A stretch of DNA of 64,000 nt from Plutella xylostella (taxonomy: Eukaryota > Arthropoda > Insecta > Lepidoptera > Plutellidae), in NCBI RefSeq assembly GCF_932276165.1, contig NC_063983.1, positions 7,013,501 through 7,077,500 of the forward strand. Reading direction: 5' to 3'. The position numbers were made by a program, and so were the translations under genes. Of this stretch, positions 40,801 to 55,800 are shown in pieces (position 1 is the first letter of the stretch; every line of letters starts with the position of its first letter). The notes below the pieces were generated by a model that did not search any database, was not told the origin of the DNA, and saw nothing but the letters and a program-made list of their open reading frames with translations.

Positions 40801-43800
40801 GACTTTCAGTTGTCAGCTATAAATTATCATGTTTGTTATAACAATATTCAAACACATCCTGAGAAATAACAGAAGTAATAGGGAAAGTTGTTTCTATTGA
40901 ATATGTCTATTATTGACCATTGACGTATTTTCATGGAAAAACATAAATTGTAAGTGTGAGGCCGTTTTATTACTCTGAGTTAAATTGGCATTAATGACCT
41001 TACCTACTGTATGTACTAATAGGTACTACTGCATATACCAATGCAGGTATATTTATAGCTATTACCAATCTGCCTTTGGGCGTTTAACTTCTATCTGATT
41101 CAAATCAAATCAAATCAGCTTTACCTGAAAAACTAGGTGCACCTTAACAGATCTTAAACACTCATTTTAACTTTTCTCAAAAAAATATTTAAACTTTTCA
41201 GTTTCAGAGTATGAATGTATGAACTTAATAAAATGTTACTGCGTTTGTAACTCCACGTGTTACTTAGGTATATCGTTTTATACTATACAGGATGTTGCAA
41301 AAAGGGTATACTAACTACTAGAAACTGTTGTGGTCACGTGACTTTTTACTATGAAGAATGTTTTTTTTAATGCGAATTTTGAAATTCTGATTTCAGTTTC
41401 GGGCTTAGATAAACCATGCTGCACATGTAGGTTTCGGCTTAGTATACCCTTTTTGCAACACCCTGTATATTTTTATATTAAATGGATTCTTTCTGCGCTT
41501 TCTGCCGATTGGTGGATTCCGCTCGCACAGTCGGGAATTCGATTACGGCCGCGTCCGCTTGTCTTCTGTCTTGTTATGTTGTCAGCCTGCCGAGGACTTG
41601 TTGCCAACATTCGAATGTTTATGAAAACCCGCGGATGCTGTTACAGAAACCAGACTTTCTAGTTGTTTGTAACTAATATTCGAGTGTATTTTAGTCTTGG
41701 AGGGATATGGGTAAAGCTTTTAAGGATTCGTGAGTCGTTATAGTACGTCCTACTTCGATTAACGTTATACCTATACAATAGTCAGATAAATGTCTATACA
41801 GTTTGCATTTTTGTGAGTAAACGTTACGTCGGCAGGTCAAATGGCACATACGTTTATTAGGAACCAACTGTGAAATTACAAATATAAACAGCTAATTTTT
41901 TTTCGTGATTACCGAGTTTCAGTTCAGTCTGTTGGTATTTAATCTTAATCTATTATAAAATTATACTTTTAAAAGTCAGCATCTCTTGATAGATGATCGT
42001 GATGATTGACCTTTGTTAGAAACAACAATAATAGTAATAGATGAGTACCTAATACATACAACATAGGTCTTATGAAAAAAGTTTTCTATCCATATTTTTG
42101 TTGCGCGTTGTGAGAAGGCAATATTTTCACACTCTGTTAGGTCAAGACTATTTGTCCAATTGTGCTTTTGTTATAGAGCTACAATACGAGATATATTGTT
42201 GGCTATTACTATCCTTACTATTTACTTATTTTCTCTTTGTTATGCCTCATTGTTGAGGCCAATAGCGAGAGATTTGTTTTGTGCTCTATATTTCTGAATA
42301 AAGTACTTACACTATATTTGTTTCAGCGAATAACTCAGAATAGATAATTATTTCTAAAAGGAGGTAGTGGAAATGCGCATCTTTCTAACCTTCTTATAAG
42401 AAGTATACAACGTTAGGTATTATTATGTATGGTGGGGATATATCGGTACTGCAGCGCATTTTTTTTATCCCGCGTTGTGTTTCCTCCTGAGCCTAGGTAC
42501 AGTACAGGTTTTGCAATTCACGAAAAAATAAGATTATCTTCTGTCATCTGCATACATTATCTGACCGAAGTTTAATAATATTTTCCGCTAGAGACCCTTT
42601 GTATGCGTGAAAACGTGTTAAGTATAGTTTTCGACAAAGCTGTACTGTCGTGCTGTGTCCAAATTTATCTATTACCTATCCCTCATTAATCCACCTCTTT
42701 CTCCGCAGATGTCTCGTGTCAAAACTCTTCGACGTGTGCTCCAAGTCGACCCCTGAACAAATGGAGAAGCTGGAGGAGATCAGGATCCCGTGGGGCAGCG
42801 GCATCGTGGGCTACGTGGCCGAGAGCGGCGAGCCCGTCAACATACCCGACGCGTATAAGGTAGGCTCCATTCTTGTTGCTGTCCTAAGGTACCTACCCCG
42901 GTACAGAGAGCCTTTATAAGCGTGCGCCACGCCGTCCTGTCCTCAGCAACCGCTCTGGCCTCCGTCCAGCTCAGGCAGCTCGCCGTCCACTGTGCGCAGC
43001 CCAGCCATGTGTGCACGGGGCGACCGCGTCGGCGGTGGCCCCCAGCCGGTTTCCATTCGAAGGCATTGCTCGCTTTGCTCTCGGCTCCTTTTCTGATGGT
43101 GTGGCCAATCCATCTCCATTTTCGCAATGCGATTTCTTGTTCGATGGCTTCATTCTTAATACGCTCTTAAAAGTTATTTATAATTATCATAATATTATAA
43201 TAGTCCCCAACATCTCACACCCATTCCCAAGCTAGGCAGAGCTAATAGGATAATATGGGTGTCGGACCGGGCAGCTGATATATTTACAAAGACACATAGA
43301 TAGATAGGTACATATCACACAGTACACACAGAGATCCGAGTACAAATATCGTCTTTAAATAAATATCTGCCCCGGCCGGCGATCGAACCCGTGTCCTATT
43401 TCTTAGGCTTATTAGAAATATTGCTCATATTATTCGACGGTAAATCTGTGCATCTCTGCTAAGAATCATTGCATGAATGATCTCATTTACTCAAAAAAAA
43501 ATATAGATGCCGGATCGACGATGACCTCTTATCGGAAAATGTATCCGTTCGCGCGACTCACCATAGTACAGCGAGTTAATTACCTTTTAAAATAGTCCAA
43601 AGCTAAAGTTTCATTCTATCCGACTTATTTCAGGTGCGATACGACCTTTTCAGTAGCTATATGTACCTATAACTTACTGGCTAGATGAAAGTCTTTAGAT
43701 AAGTTTCCAACTGAGATAAAGTTCCAACTCAAGTTGACAAGTCGAAAGGCGAGTGGGAGCAATCTTGAATCAGAAGTCATAGGCTTAAAGTCGTAGACCG

Positions 43801-46800
43801 TTCTATTTCGGTATTTGTAGGACATTATTTACTAATTTAGACCTAATCTCTTTGAATTGAATTATGTACATAGAGAAAATACATAATTAGATAGCTGTGT
43901 ATCTGTCGATATAATTGAATCATAACACGCCAGTCTGTACACTAAATTGTAAAAGTAAATGCGTTTTGAATTAACAACATAACCAATAGCGATAGATATT
44001 TCAATATCCCAATAAGACCCGGGATCGTCAAAATTAGTAAATGCCTATTGGTATCCAATATCTGTCGAGTATTCAATTCAAGTACAATACAATTGTTAGT
44101 ACGATCGGACTCCTACACGACGAGACAATGGGTACCGGCCGATAGCCGATAGTCTATAGCTATAGTTCTTGTGCTTTACGAAGACGTGCCAGAACTAGAA
44201 CCAGACTCGTTAATGTTGCTTCATAACACCGGTTGCATGCCAAGTCTCCGACACTTCGTAAAGAAGAGTAGCCCGCCTGTTTTAAAGTAAGCTTGTTAGA
44301 TTTTTTTTTTCAAACATGTTACACTTTAATTCACTGAAATAATATGCATGCACTCGTTGATTTTATCTATTGAAATCATAAAAAAAACATTACTATTAAT
44401 ACTACTACCATTTGTGAAACGCAATGACTACACTGCCTAGTGCTTTACCATTGCTGCTCCAGTGAGTAACGCAAATACGGCCGAGCAGCAACTGTTGTTG
44501 TGATACGTCTGTAGCAGCAGGCAAATCATTAGTACAGGGGTTAGATTAACAATATACGGACCAGATGGTGTGTCACATTAACATAAAACCATAAGCAAAA
44601 ACAGTCCGCGTTTTTTTTTACTGTCAGACGGTTTTAAGTTGAACCTTATAACAACCGTTTCACAAATGAATAAAGTCACAAATTTTCTAACTGAACTAAT
44701 TAAAAATAAGAACTATGTGTTAGAAGTGAAATGTTATTTGTCGGGACATTTTTTTTGCACTGATTATCTTGTTAGTATTAAAATATCGTTGGTACAGGGT
44801 TCATTAAAATTTTATCTATAATAATATGTATTCTAAGGGAAATATTACATACAGTACTTATGTAAAAAACGAAAAAGCTATGTATGTCGCGTTTACCAGT
44901 TATGTGGAGGCGAAAATTGGGAGTCTGAATTCGATTCGATGAACCAGTAACCGTACGACCGTACAAAATATTTAATATACAAACCTAACCTTTGATTGAA
45001 GTCAGCCTTTTCAAATTTTATCATCTTTTAAATGCGGACAAATCTGGCTTTTCATTACAGCGGGTATTTTTAGCTCTGTCGAGAGGAAAGGGGGAAATGA
45101 GAGACTTTCGCGTGCTTACATATGTGCCCGAGTGGAATTAATCGTAGACATGTTTTACCATGTCAACGGGTTATATTTATGGTGAGTTAAATTAAAATGT
45201 TACTTAATCGGGGCGAAAATTGTCGAATTGTAGGCTGGCCATATGTGCCCTACCGTAAAAATGTATATATTTTAATATAACTTCATTTCATATTGATTAC
45301 ATGTCTTATGTAGAATCAAACTAGTCATGATGGTGTAACAGATAAGGTATCGGCTCGCATTCGTGCGGCCGTGAGTTCGAATCCGGCCATGTACATGTTC
45401 TTTAGAAATAAGGAATTTTATCAACGGTGAAGGAAAGCATCGTGAGGAAACCTGCACATCTAGATCTACATGTGTACTACACTTAGTGTATTGTATTGTA
45501 CCTACTCATTAAAAATCATCCTATCTCGTGAGTACTAATTAAATGTACTTACAGCAAAAATCGGGTGGCTTGCTTGCGAGTCACCTCTGACTACCCCTTT
45601 CGGGGATTACAGTCGTGAACTCGTAAGCGTATGCAAAGCAAATAAAACAATACCTACTTTATTTTCTTTCCATTTTCCAGTAAGAGTACACAATTATACA
45701 AATATACATGCACAATGTACAACGTCATGTCGTGGAATGCAATACGGAATTTTAAACAGCTCGCGTTCGTTTTAAATTAAACTACTGCAAAAATATAAAA
45801 TGTACTAGGAATTCTAGTAATAACTTTATAAAAATATTTGTTTTCGGTTTTTGTTCAAATTGAATCTATTGTAGCAGTTCTGCTTTGTCTAAATGCAAAC
45901 TCTTAGAACTAATAAACACATCCGAGTATCTATATCCACATTGCCATCAATTGTGAGTCACAATTTGTGAACTATGCGTGTTTATGTTTTTCCAGAACTT
46001 ACATAAATCAATAGGATATCATATCATCGAGACACCCACAGGAAATTAAGAGTGACCAGTTTCACAATAATGTTTTTATTAATTTGCAGAAAAATAAAAT
46101 CATTACCTCATTCTAGGTACGCAGGCCGATACATTATTTCCCAAATGGAACAAATCTGAATTTTCGGAATTAATAAAGCCCTGACATTACACGGTCACTT
46201 TTATGTTTATAGCTTCACATGATAAGCATTTCTGAAAACACAAACACACAGGTTTTCAACCTGTCTCTAGTAAATGAAAATAGAAGACAGAAAATATCAA
46301 AGGCCAGTTATTTCCGCTGGGCAAAAATAAATAACAACCATGAAATCCCTTTTTATTTTTTTTGCGCTTGCGTTCCTTTGTCTGTTGCCCCGGAAAATCT
46401 CTAACGTCTTATGGTTTTATGCGGCCCTGGTACAATCTTGGGAACGGCTTTCTCCAAAATACAGTGTTTTCTGTGAAGGCTTACAGCTTATCCGTGCTAT
46501 GCTTACCATTAATAATGATTATAGTAAATACAGAAACAGAAATATGAAAGTTTATAGGTATTGCAATAATAACGACGTTTTGAAATAGAGCCTTGCTCTG
46601 TAAAAAAATACTATTGTCAACGGCGTTCTCGCGTTTCAGTCTGTACGTACTCCATTATACGTTATGTCAGTATTTCCAGTAACATGTTTGGGGTTAAAAT
46701 ACACGTGATATATCAGAGCCTACCGCATTGTGAATACGAGACCCTTTTACGAGGTGTCATTAAGCAATAGTAGCAGCTTTTGTTGTCCGTTCCACTCCAC

Positions 46801-49800
46801 CACACATTACTGAGTACATTAAAGTAATTATTTCTGTTTTTCGAGTTTTACCTGTAACAAAATGGCCGCATTTGTAAAAAATATATATTGACTAGCCAGT
46901 TGAGTTTGTTTAATATCTATCGCTGGAAAAAGACTTTACCGGCTTGAACTGGCTTAGAGTGTGTAAGCCATCAGACTTAAAAAGGAGACATTTTCGTAAC
47001 TTACAGTTGAAACATTAAAAGAGAGAAGTTAAACAATTTCTGCCACGAAGCACCGTTCCATTACTAACACAATTTACTTCGAGCCCGAAAATTTCAGCAA
47101 TTGTTTACGCAATATTACACAAATGTCCCTAAACTTTGTGCTAATAGCTTAAACGTGATCATCGGGCACAGGCAGCCAGCTCTCGGGATATTACATTATT
47201 CCTTTTTATGTGCATTTTTCTCACACTTTAATATATTCTGTACTTAAATACAGCTGTAATTTTGTCTGTGCTCGACCTGTGCGTCTACTCAGGCTGTGTT
47301 CTGCACACTGATATTCTTTCCCATTTCCATCGACTTTGACATACCTATTGAATGAAAAATAGGATTGAAAAGGAGAGGAGGATTTCAGTGTGGATTATAA
47401 TAGGTATCAAAATAACCTCTGAATGGGTACCATAGCGGCCATGAAAATTAAAAAAAAAAAAACACACTTTACATTTTTTTACCTATCTTGGTAATCTGAA
47501 ATATTATGTAAGGAATCGTTTGGGCAGAGAGATACAGTACTCAATTATAGGATGCGAATACCTTCATGTGCTTTTCATCAGAAACAATAATGTTTACGCC
47601 ATTTTTGTTCAGATTGCGGAGATAAAAATGTTGCTTGTCACGGTCGGTGCACCAAACATTTATTTACTATCGCTGAGTATAATATTTTATGTTGAAACAT
47701 TACGGTTACAATGCTGCAGTCATATATCAAATACGGAGTAGTATCGCAGGAATATATCTACACTATATTTATTACACACCCTGCCATTAAAAGCGTAGTC
47801 GCTGCTCTACTTCCAAACAGATCCATTTTAGCAGTTTAAAGAGTTTTATCTTATAGAATACAATACATAGGTTTGTTAATATTAGAAAAAATATAGTTTT
47901 ACATTAGTTAAATGTTAATTTATATTATAACCTTGAATAAATGATTGTTCACTAGTTAGCTAATAAATAGTTTGTATAGATGGGTAAAGACCATATAAGT
48001 AGCTAAAGCTGTAATTTATATAGGAACAGATTCGTTTTTATAACGATTATTTTATAAGAGTTATTTATAACGATTTCAACTTTCATCAATTTGATGATCG
48101 ATGGAAAATTGTTGCTATAATCCTTCTCTCGTGTTGTGGATTACGCTTGCACCTTTAAGTTATTACTGCCATTTTGGATAACTCTATCTATCGACACAAA
48201 TAAAGTCTCAATCACATCATAAAAAGGTATAGTAAATTTGGAGTTTACCTAGGTAGAAAAAAAATAGAAACTAGCATTCCGTTACCCGTTGGGATTTTTT
48301 GAATCCATTTGGCATCGAGTGCAGTGTCTTGTAGAACGATCGGCAATTACATCCGCAGCCCGTTAAGATCCCCCGTAGTGCCAGTAGGATGAGACTCGTG
48401 CCTGTTCAAATACGGGACAGCTTCAGACTGTAATACCAGGCTCGGTAGGTAGCCGATATAACCATCAATTTGTATTGCACCCCTATATTCTTTTACCCCG
48501 ATGACATTATAGGAGTGTATGATAATGATGATGATAACATGGTGTAAATGATTTGATGTATGTTCTTATTCTGTTGGCAATGTATGAACAAAATTGCTTA
48601 TCTTCACAAAAAAAAACGCAAGACAAACGCTTGTACCTATGCGAAATTAGATACATATTACATTTAATCACGTGAAATTTAGAATTTTTGACGCTGTTTA
48701 TAGAACTCTCCAAAACTTAGGTAACCAAGTTTGTTTTCTTAACAATTTTCTTTAGAATGACGAGTGATGTTAGTGTTGTCTACCGTATATCCAGTTACTG
48801 TTTACTAAACACTAAACTACAGCACGGTTGGTAGGTTGATACACGTCTAACTAGAATCTACATTTTATAGGGTTTTGTTATGTAATGTAAAATGCATAAT
48901 TAATGAACAAAGCTTCGCCGTACGTCTTTCGAGATGGAATATGCAAATTTTCATACAATTAATTGCTTTAAACAAGATTCTGCAGGATCTTGGAATGAAG
49001 ATAATTTTGGATGCAAAAGTTTAAATAACAGAGATGGTATATATTGTACATAGCGTTTTAAAAGGTATAGTAAATTTGGAGTTTACAGACGCATTGAGTT
49101 TTGAGTCAAAGTCACTTTCCTTCTCAGCAATGCACAACGAATTCATTGTCACGGAAATAATGGATTGACTTTTCAGGTTTATTCAGTCCAGCGATCACAG
49201 GATTCGATAGGTAGGTACTATTTTCGAAACTACACAAACATATAGAAAAAACAAATGCCACTTTTAGAACAAACAAATTTGCCTTACATTTTGACAGTGA
49301 CAGTTGACAATACAGTTCTTTTTCCATATAATTGTATAGTATCGAAAATAGTATCGAATCCTATGATCGCTACACAGGTTGCCATTGTCGGTAGCTGTAT
49401 AATTTAATCACTACGGTATGGAATCGTTCTTGATTAAGTCTGACTCGCACTTGGCCGGTGTTTAATCATGCCTGTACCACCTCTGGCAAATTCATTCAGT
49501 TCATTCATCAAAAAGTAACGCTGAAATCCTTTCAGTTTCCCTAAGTGGCGTCTTATCTTGGTAAATGGCACCTTTTCAACCGATGGCCTTGACTTTTCAG
49601 GGAATGAGGATGCGACGGTTTTTGCTAGGAAAATACGCTCCTTTTTGTCATCTATTTCTGGATGCCATCATATATTTACTCAACCTCTTAAGTGTTTTTT
49701 GTCGGAATTCGACATGAAGTGTGATTAATATATTTATATAAGGTTAATTTATTTAACAAATCTTTTTTATTTAAAAGGCCACAGCCTCAAAATGAGAATG

Positions 49801-52800
49801 AATTGTTCAGTATTACCATACTTTTACACTGTATTTGCTATATCTTAGCTTAGCTGGAGGAGAACTGACACGTTGTGTTATACTCATACGATCAGTCACT
49901 ATTTTCCTTACTTTTCCCTTATTCACCTATTCTGAATATTCCGATAGGTACCATGATTTGTACTATTTGAGACTAAAATAAGTAGGGGCAGAAGGTAATT
50001 TACTAATGAATTTAAAATTCCCGCTACCCGACCACGACCGTCCAGAGTTAAGCGCAAATCTTTTACAGTCCAATTTTTCTGAGTGACTTTTGTAATAGAG
50101 ACGTAACGCCGAATGTTTTACATGTAATAATACTTTCATCGACACCGTATCTCGGCACTAAATGCTCAGCCGGCGAGGGTTGGCCACAAACTGAGATTCG
50201 TGTGTGGCACAATACAAGTGCACGTTAATCATTCGCTTTCAGCACGTTGTATCAGCCTAAAGAACATATATCGCGTAGAAAGTGTCTGAAATGCAATTCT
50301 ACTCAGACTTTTTGCCAGTGTTATGTTCATCTGTCTTATAGAAAAGGGGGTTAGAATCTTATCGTCTCAAATCATATATTCTGATTCAAAAAAACCTACT
50401 TTGTATGAAATGTTAACAAAAAAGTCTTTATACATACATTTTTTAATTGGATTAAATTGTGCGCTTTATTTCTGTTCCGTAATTTGAGTTTTTTTCTTGT
50501 CTAAATAATTTCGAATCTGCTCGACCTTAAATATCTTACCATTAACCTCAACACCAACTTAGTAATTTTGTGTAGCGCTTGGCCGAGTGCCCACTCTCTT
50601 TCGTATAAAGTGTGAAATAATTAAGCTATCTTTTGTGCTGAAACTCGGTCAGAAAAAGTTTCTATTACCTAATAATTATGTAATATTGTTTGAATAACCT
50701 TTGGTTTCTGTGCAACTGCTCAGTATTACTAAGGTTAAGCGCGTCGTGCTGCCCTTATAATACACTCACGGGCAATGATAAGGTCCCACTGAAAAAATCA
50801 CCAAATTACTCCTATACGGAAAAAGCTAGCTTAATGACGCCTTCTGCAACATTGAAGCACATTTAACAGAGCATTAGGATATTACCAACAAAAAACGGTT
50901 ATATTTTGTTAAAATTTTAAATTAAATGTTTGATTAAATAGGGGTTGTTTGGTGTCGGAACTTTTTAATTGCCCGTGAGTGTATTATCATAATCATCCGA
51001 ATTTTGGATAATAAGGATCTCTATGCCAATATAAATTTATGTTTAGGGCTAAATATCCAGAGATTACCCCTACAACCTGACAAACGTTACCTCTCACCTT
51101 CTACGCAAGAAGATTTAATACATAAATGAAATTGCAAATGTATTTTCGTTAATGTTTATTCATTTCATCGCATCCCTCCCTTGTGCAAATAAAAATATAC
51201 GACGCGGGCCGGGAGCTGTTGCTTTTAATTATTATAAATAAATGTATTTCAGCAAAACTGCACTCAATATGGTGATTGGCTCGCCCAATTTAAATGCAAG
51301 ATTTATCCAGTACTATATAAAAAAAGTTTTTAACTTTATTATGGCGTTCACCCGTTTCTAAACTAAAGGTGCTGCCTCACCGGGGGCATTCGCGTGTATT
51401 GTAACGTTACAGATTTAAGCATTACATCAGTGAAGAGAGCCGGTGTGAGAACCTTAAGGTTGGAAAACGTGGACGTCGAGGGCTGGTCCAGCTATTTAAA
51501 CATTCATAATGAGCCAAGCGTTCCTGAGGTCAGTAGATACTTCATGTGGGGACATTATTTGAATATGCACATCTGGGTAAAATCGTGACCGGGATTTCTT
51601 CGGTATATCTTACTACTTGTACGTGTAAATTCTCATGAATACAAAATTCAGCTACATATTTAATAATCATAACCTCACACGAAATTTTTAAGGTTTTCAT
51701 GTTCTGAATAATTTTAAAATTTGATACTCTGCAACTATTAAAGGGAAGTGCTTTAATCTTTATGTGTATATTGTGTATTCTCATTAGTATGTTCTGACTG
51801 TATTGCACCAAAGTTCATAAACGTTCGTTTTTGGTCAACGTAAGTATGTTAATTGTTCAAACACCACCCAGTTATTTTCATTTATATCGGTTTCGCTGTG
51901 CAAAAGTTATGACGTATTTTCTAGGTATAACCAAACAGGCATTTTTAGCTTCTGACGTTTTAAACGGATATCGTTTAAGTGGTTCAATATTACCACCCGT
52001 TTGCAGACCATATAGGTTTAGGATATCGTTTTGGCCGCTTGTACTGGGGTCTCCTAATAACATCGAAGCAGTTTGTTCAACCTAAATTGGTTTACAGAAT
52101 GTTATGGTGGCAATATCCGCTGTATAGGTTCAAGCCTATATGAGGTACCTACTCGTTTATTATAGCGTTTATATCCTGTAGGAGTTTTAGTTAGTAAAAT
52201 AATTACATTTCCTCAGTGAATCCGAAAACCTTAAAGCTTGATCCGAAAAGCTTAGAGAGCGCGTTAAAGTAAATCTCTTCCAGGTAACCTTAGATTAGAT
52301 GAATACCGGTAAATGAATGAGGCAAGTGTACCTATTCGTATTAGCAAACCTTTGAAGCATTATGATATGATCCTTGCCACTTTTAGACATGCATTGGGTT
52401 GTGGACATTACGGCAGTCTTGCAGATGCCGTATATCATCGAATAACGCGACAGTATCTGTCCCAAGATCGTGGTGGCTGGTGACGTCACGCCCTGGCTGC
52501 CCTCCAATGCTGTGACCTTGGGTGGGATCAGGGTCATGGTGGCACTGGAAATGGGCCTCACTTCGCTGGCCAGAGAGTTACTTAAACATTCTTGTACCTA
52601 CTAATATCCTCTCTTTCGTGGTAGTAGTGGTGGATTGAAACACTAACTTTTCGCCGTCTTTAGCTCCAGTGTAATAGATAGGAGGGCAGTACGCAAAAGT
52701 AACGTGTAGTTAAATTAATTTTAAAAACAACTAGTGTCTGCCACGGGAAAGTATCCTTTGAGGAGTTATGTAGTATCTTACTCATCCCTGTACCATCTGA

Positions 52801-55800
52801 AACTGAATTTTAATGTGACCTATAGTCGGATATTTCCAGTCAATTAATTATTATATAATTTCTAGGCATACCAGTATTAATTCTTTACATCTCGTATAAG
52901 GAATATAAGGATATAACTTTATGTAACTGTTTTTTTAAGTATGTTCTACAAATCCAGGTAAATGCCAGCGCACTTAGGTACGGATAATAATTTACATATA
53001 AATACAGCACACCGCACTCAATACAAAAGGATTTTTACAGGGAAAAATCTTGAAAAATATGTCAAATACAACATTTGCATTGCGTGAGCGTTCCGCACAC
53101 ATTGGCTTTACATATTTTGGTAATATACCTACTTGTTTCCAAACTGTATTATTTTTGCGAAACAAAAAGGGTTGAACAGAATAATCGTATTTTTATAATG
53201 CCTGTGTCAGTCGATGGCTTGTGAGTGGATATTCCCGTATTAAATACATATAAATAATTAATTATAATAACCTCGTAGATGGACCGTTTTTATAAAATCT
53301 CAATATTTAGTATATTTTAATAGATATTGTTCAGTACAGTACCTATGATACAGTACGACTAGTACGAGCTTTCGAGAAGATCTCAAACAAAATTCCACCC
53401 TGTATACATATTTTCAAAGCGATCAGGCCACGATGAGATAGCTAATACAAGAGCCCGGAATTGTTACGATAACAATATTGGTGGTTACAGGAAGCGAAGT
53501 GTGGCCGTGGCTTTATACCAGCGGTTCTTAAACTATTTTCACTACGGATCCCTTTTTCCTCACCGTTTCTCGACGGAATTTTAGCTTATACTTTCGTAGG
53601 TGCCCAGTTTCGCTATAAGAGCTCGATTTCAGTATTCTTGAATAGTTGCCTAACTCTGAGGGCCGCTGAAGGAACCTCTGGGTTCCGCGTAACACAGATT
53701 GGGAACCGCTGGTCTACACAGATGCTCCTGATGCGGCAGACGTAATTGCTTTATCGAACACCCACGATATAAAGTATTGGGAAAATGTTCAGCTCGCTTT
53801 TGTTACAGGAATTTCTTTCTAAAATATGATATCCTTATATTTTACGTTTACTAGTAATCTATACAATTACAATACTCACACACATAACCCGTACCTAAAT
53901 AGCAAACTGCAGTAGATGGGCCTTCTCTTAGACTGGAGATTGTCATAATTATCTCTAAACTTAGCAGGCGCAGCATTACATATTATCCTACTATCCCGCA
54001 TGCATACTTTTTGTCTCCACGCAATCTCACTAGGAACCACTCGTCTCCAATAATCGCTTTATTTGGCCATAATGTAGGAGATTCACGTCACAGGAGAGCA
54101 GAATCATATGCCTCGAGGCCTGCGCAATGCTATCTCCCGAGGAGAATACATTTATCACCGGCCGACGTGACATTTTGCCAGATTCCAGCCTCGTGTACGA
54201 ATATGTTGGGGAAATTAAAAAAGCTCTAAAGAAAACATATCTTGCAACTATGTATATGATTCACACTTTATGTAATGTAATACTTCATGTCAGTACTATG
54301 GATGTGCATGTAAACATGTAAAAATACCTAACATGACTACATAAATAGTATCCGACCCGATAAAATATTCATACCGAACACCAAGATATTATCCATCCGA
54401 GATCACGTAGTTAACCCTTAATGTAAAGGATAAAAGTTGACCATTGGTTCAATAGTCATCATTTATTTTTATGACCTCGCCCAGAACTTGCTCGTAAAAG
54501 TGCCAAACTCTGGCTATCTCATCTCGATCGACGGTTTTGATTTCTTCAAACTGGATCGAAGGAACTGTAAGTTTCTCCCACGAAAGATTTTATTCCCCTC
54601 CAGAGAAGGAATAAAATTTGTGCGCGCTGGGAAACTTTCATTGGAATCGAATTTCATGCACTGCTTTACGGTTATTGAGTTCGTAAGTCATGTTTTTTGT
54701 GTGAAATGCATTTCTGAGTGTTTGTTGTGTATCTGCGAGAAGTTTTTCTGTCGCTACTTCTTTTGCTCACTGTGAAGTTATAAAAAAATATATTTATAAG
54801 CTCACGACTAACTGAATCCTCACGATGTTTTCACTGTAAGTTTGTTTCTTATTTCTAAAGAAATCATTGCTATATGGCAGAATTGAACCCACGGCCCTAA
54901 GAATGAGAGCCAAGACCTTATGCGTTACACCAAAACCGACGTTAAAAAAATATAAAAAAATACCATTATCGTAACAAGCTCCATGATTTGTTTGTTTGCT
55001 AAATCCCTTTAATTTGAATAATCTATCAGTGTTCAGCGGTTAACCGGGAACAAACAGACCGGAAAATCCGGATGCCAGTAGCAGTCAGCGCCAGGGTGAA
55101 CTGTGCTCACTGCAGCGATCATAAAGTCTGCATTGCCTTAAACCAGCGACCGGTATTGGTTTTGCAGATCGAAAGTCCAGCGAACGTTTTAAATCCATTC
55201 TGCGCCACCCTGATTTTTGCAATAGGAGCTGGCGACTTACACTGTTGTTCTTTCTGACTCAGCATGTTTGCTATGAGTGGGAAAGAGGAGAAAGATAGAT
55301 AAGATAGGAAGAGGTGTTGGATAAAGGAGTAGTTAACAAGTGCACTCAATGGACGATGGTTCTCCAGTTCAGGTTTTTGGCTTACAGCCACATGTTAGTT
55401 GGATAGGGTTCGTCGAGTCTCATTTATTTTCTTTTGTGGAGTTGGGTGACAACGACTGCAGACGATAACTATAAGATTGGCAAGTTGCTTGGCGACCCTC
55501 CTTGCGGGGTGAAAGACGCGGAGGGGACGAGGTACCCAAGACGACAGCGGGTAGCGGAAGGGTAGCGGGGAAGGGCAACGCGTGCACTGCATGTCATTGT
55601 TACGGCAGTCTCGGCCGCGCAGCCGAGGCGGCCACATGTCTTATATTGTCTGTCATAATTTGAGTGCGACCCACATGAGATCATTGATTCTGAGACCATT
55701 AGTCTTAGGATGAGTGTTGAGGCCTTTTTAATATTATCATTATATTATTATTAGGTATCTATAATTCGTCAACAAAATAACGTTAAAAACAACAAATCGT

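Larger units (their letters stand above)
37376..42708 (+). other. Intron 5 of Pde11 (5.3 kb)
   Basis: GTGAGA donor to CGCAG acceptor, phase 2. It carries four small elements and a SINE listed separately. 38125-39120 and 39420-41280 show no gene; a short GCC repeat lies at 39809-39832. 41090-41120 has a (TCAAA)n run of the kind found at CR1-type 3' ends. 42516-42640 is a relative of the MITE at 16845. Confidence 0.6.

Noticed and set aside
51831..52085. 84-residue frame with PYRFRISFWPLVLGSPN
   Set aside because: No known domain and no splice context tying it to Pde11; probably repeat-derived.
54437..54775. 112-residue frame
   Set aside because: Overlaps a hairpin-forming repeat and shows no family motif.
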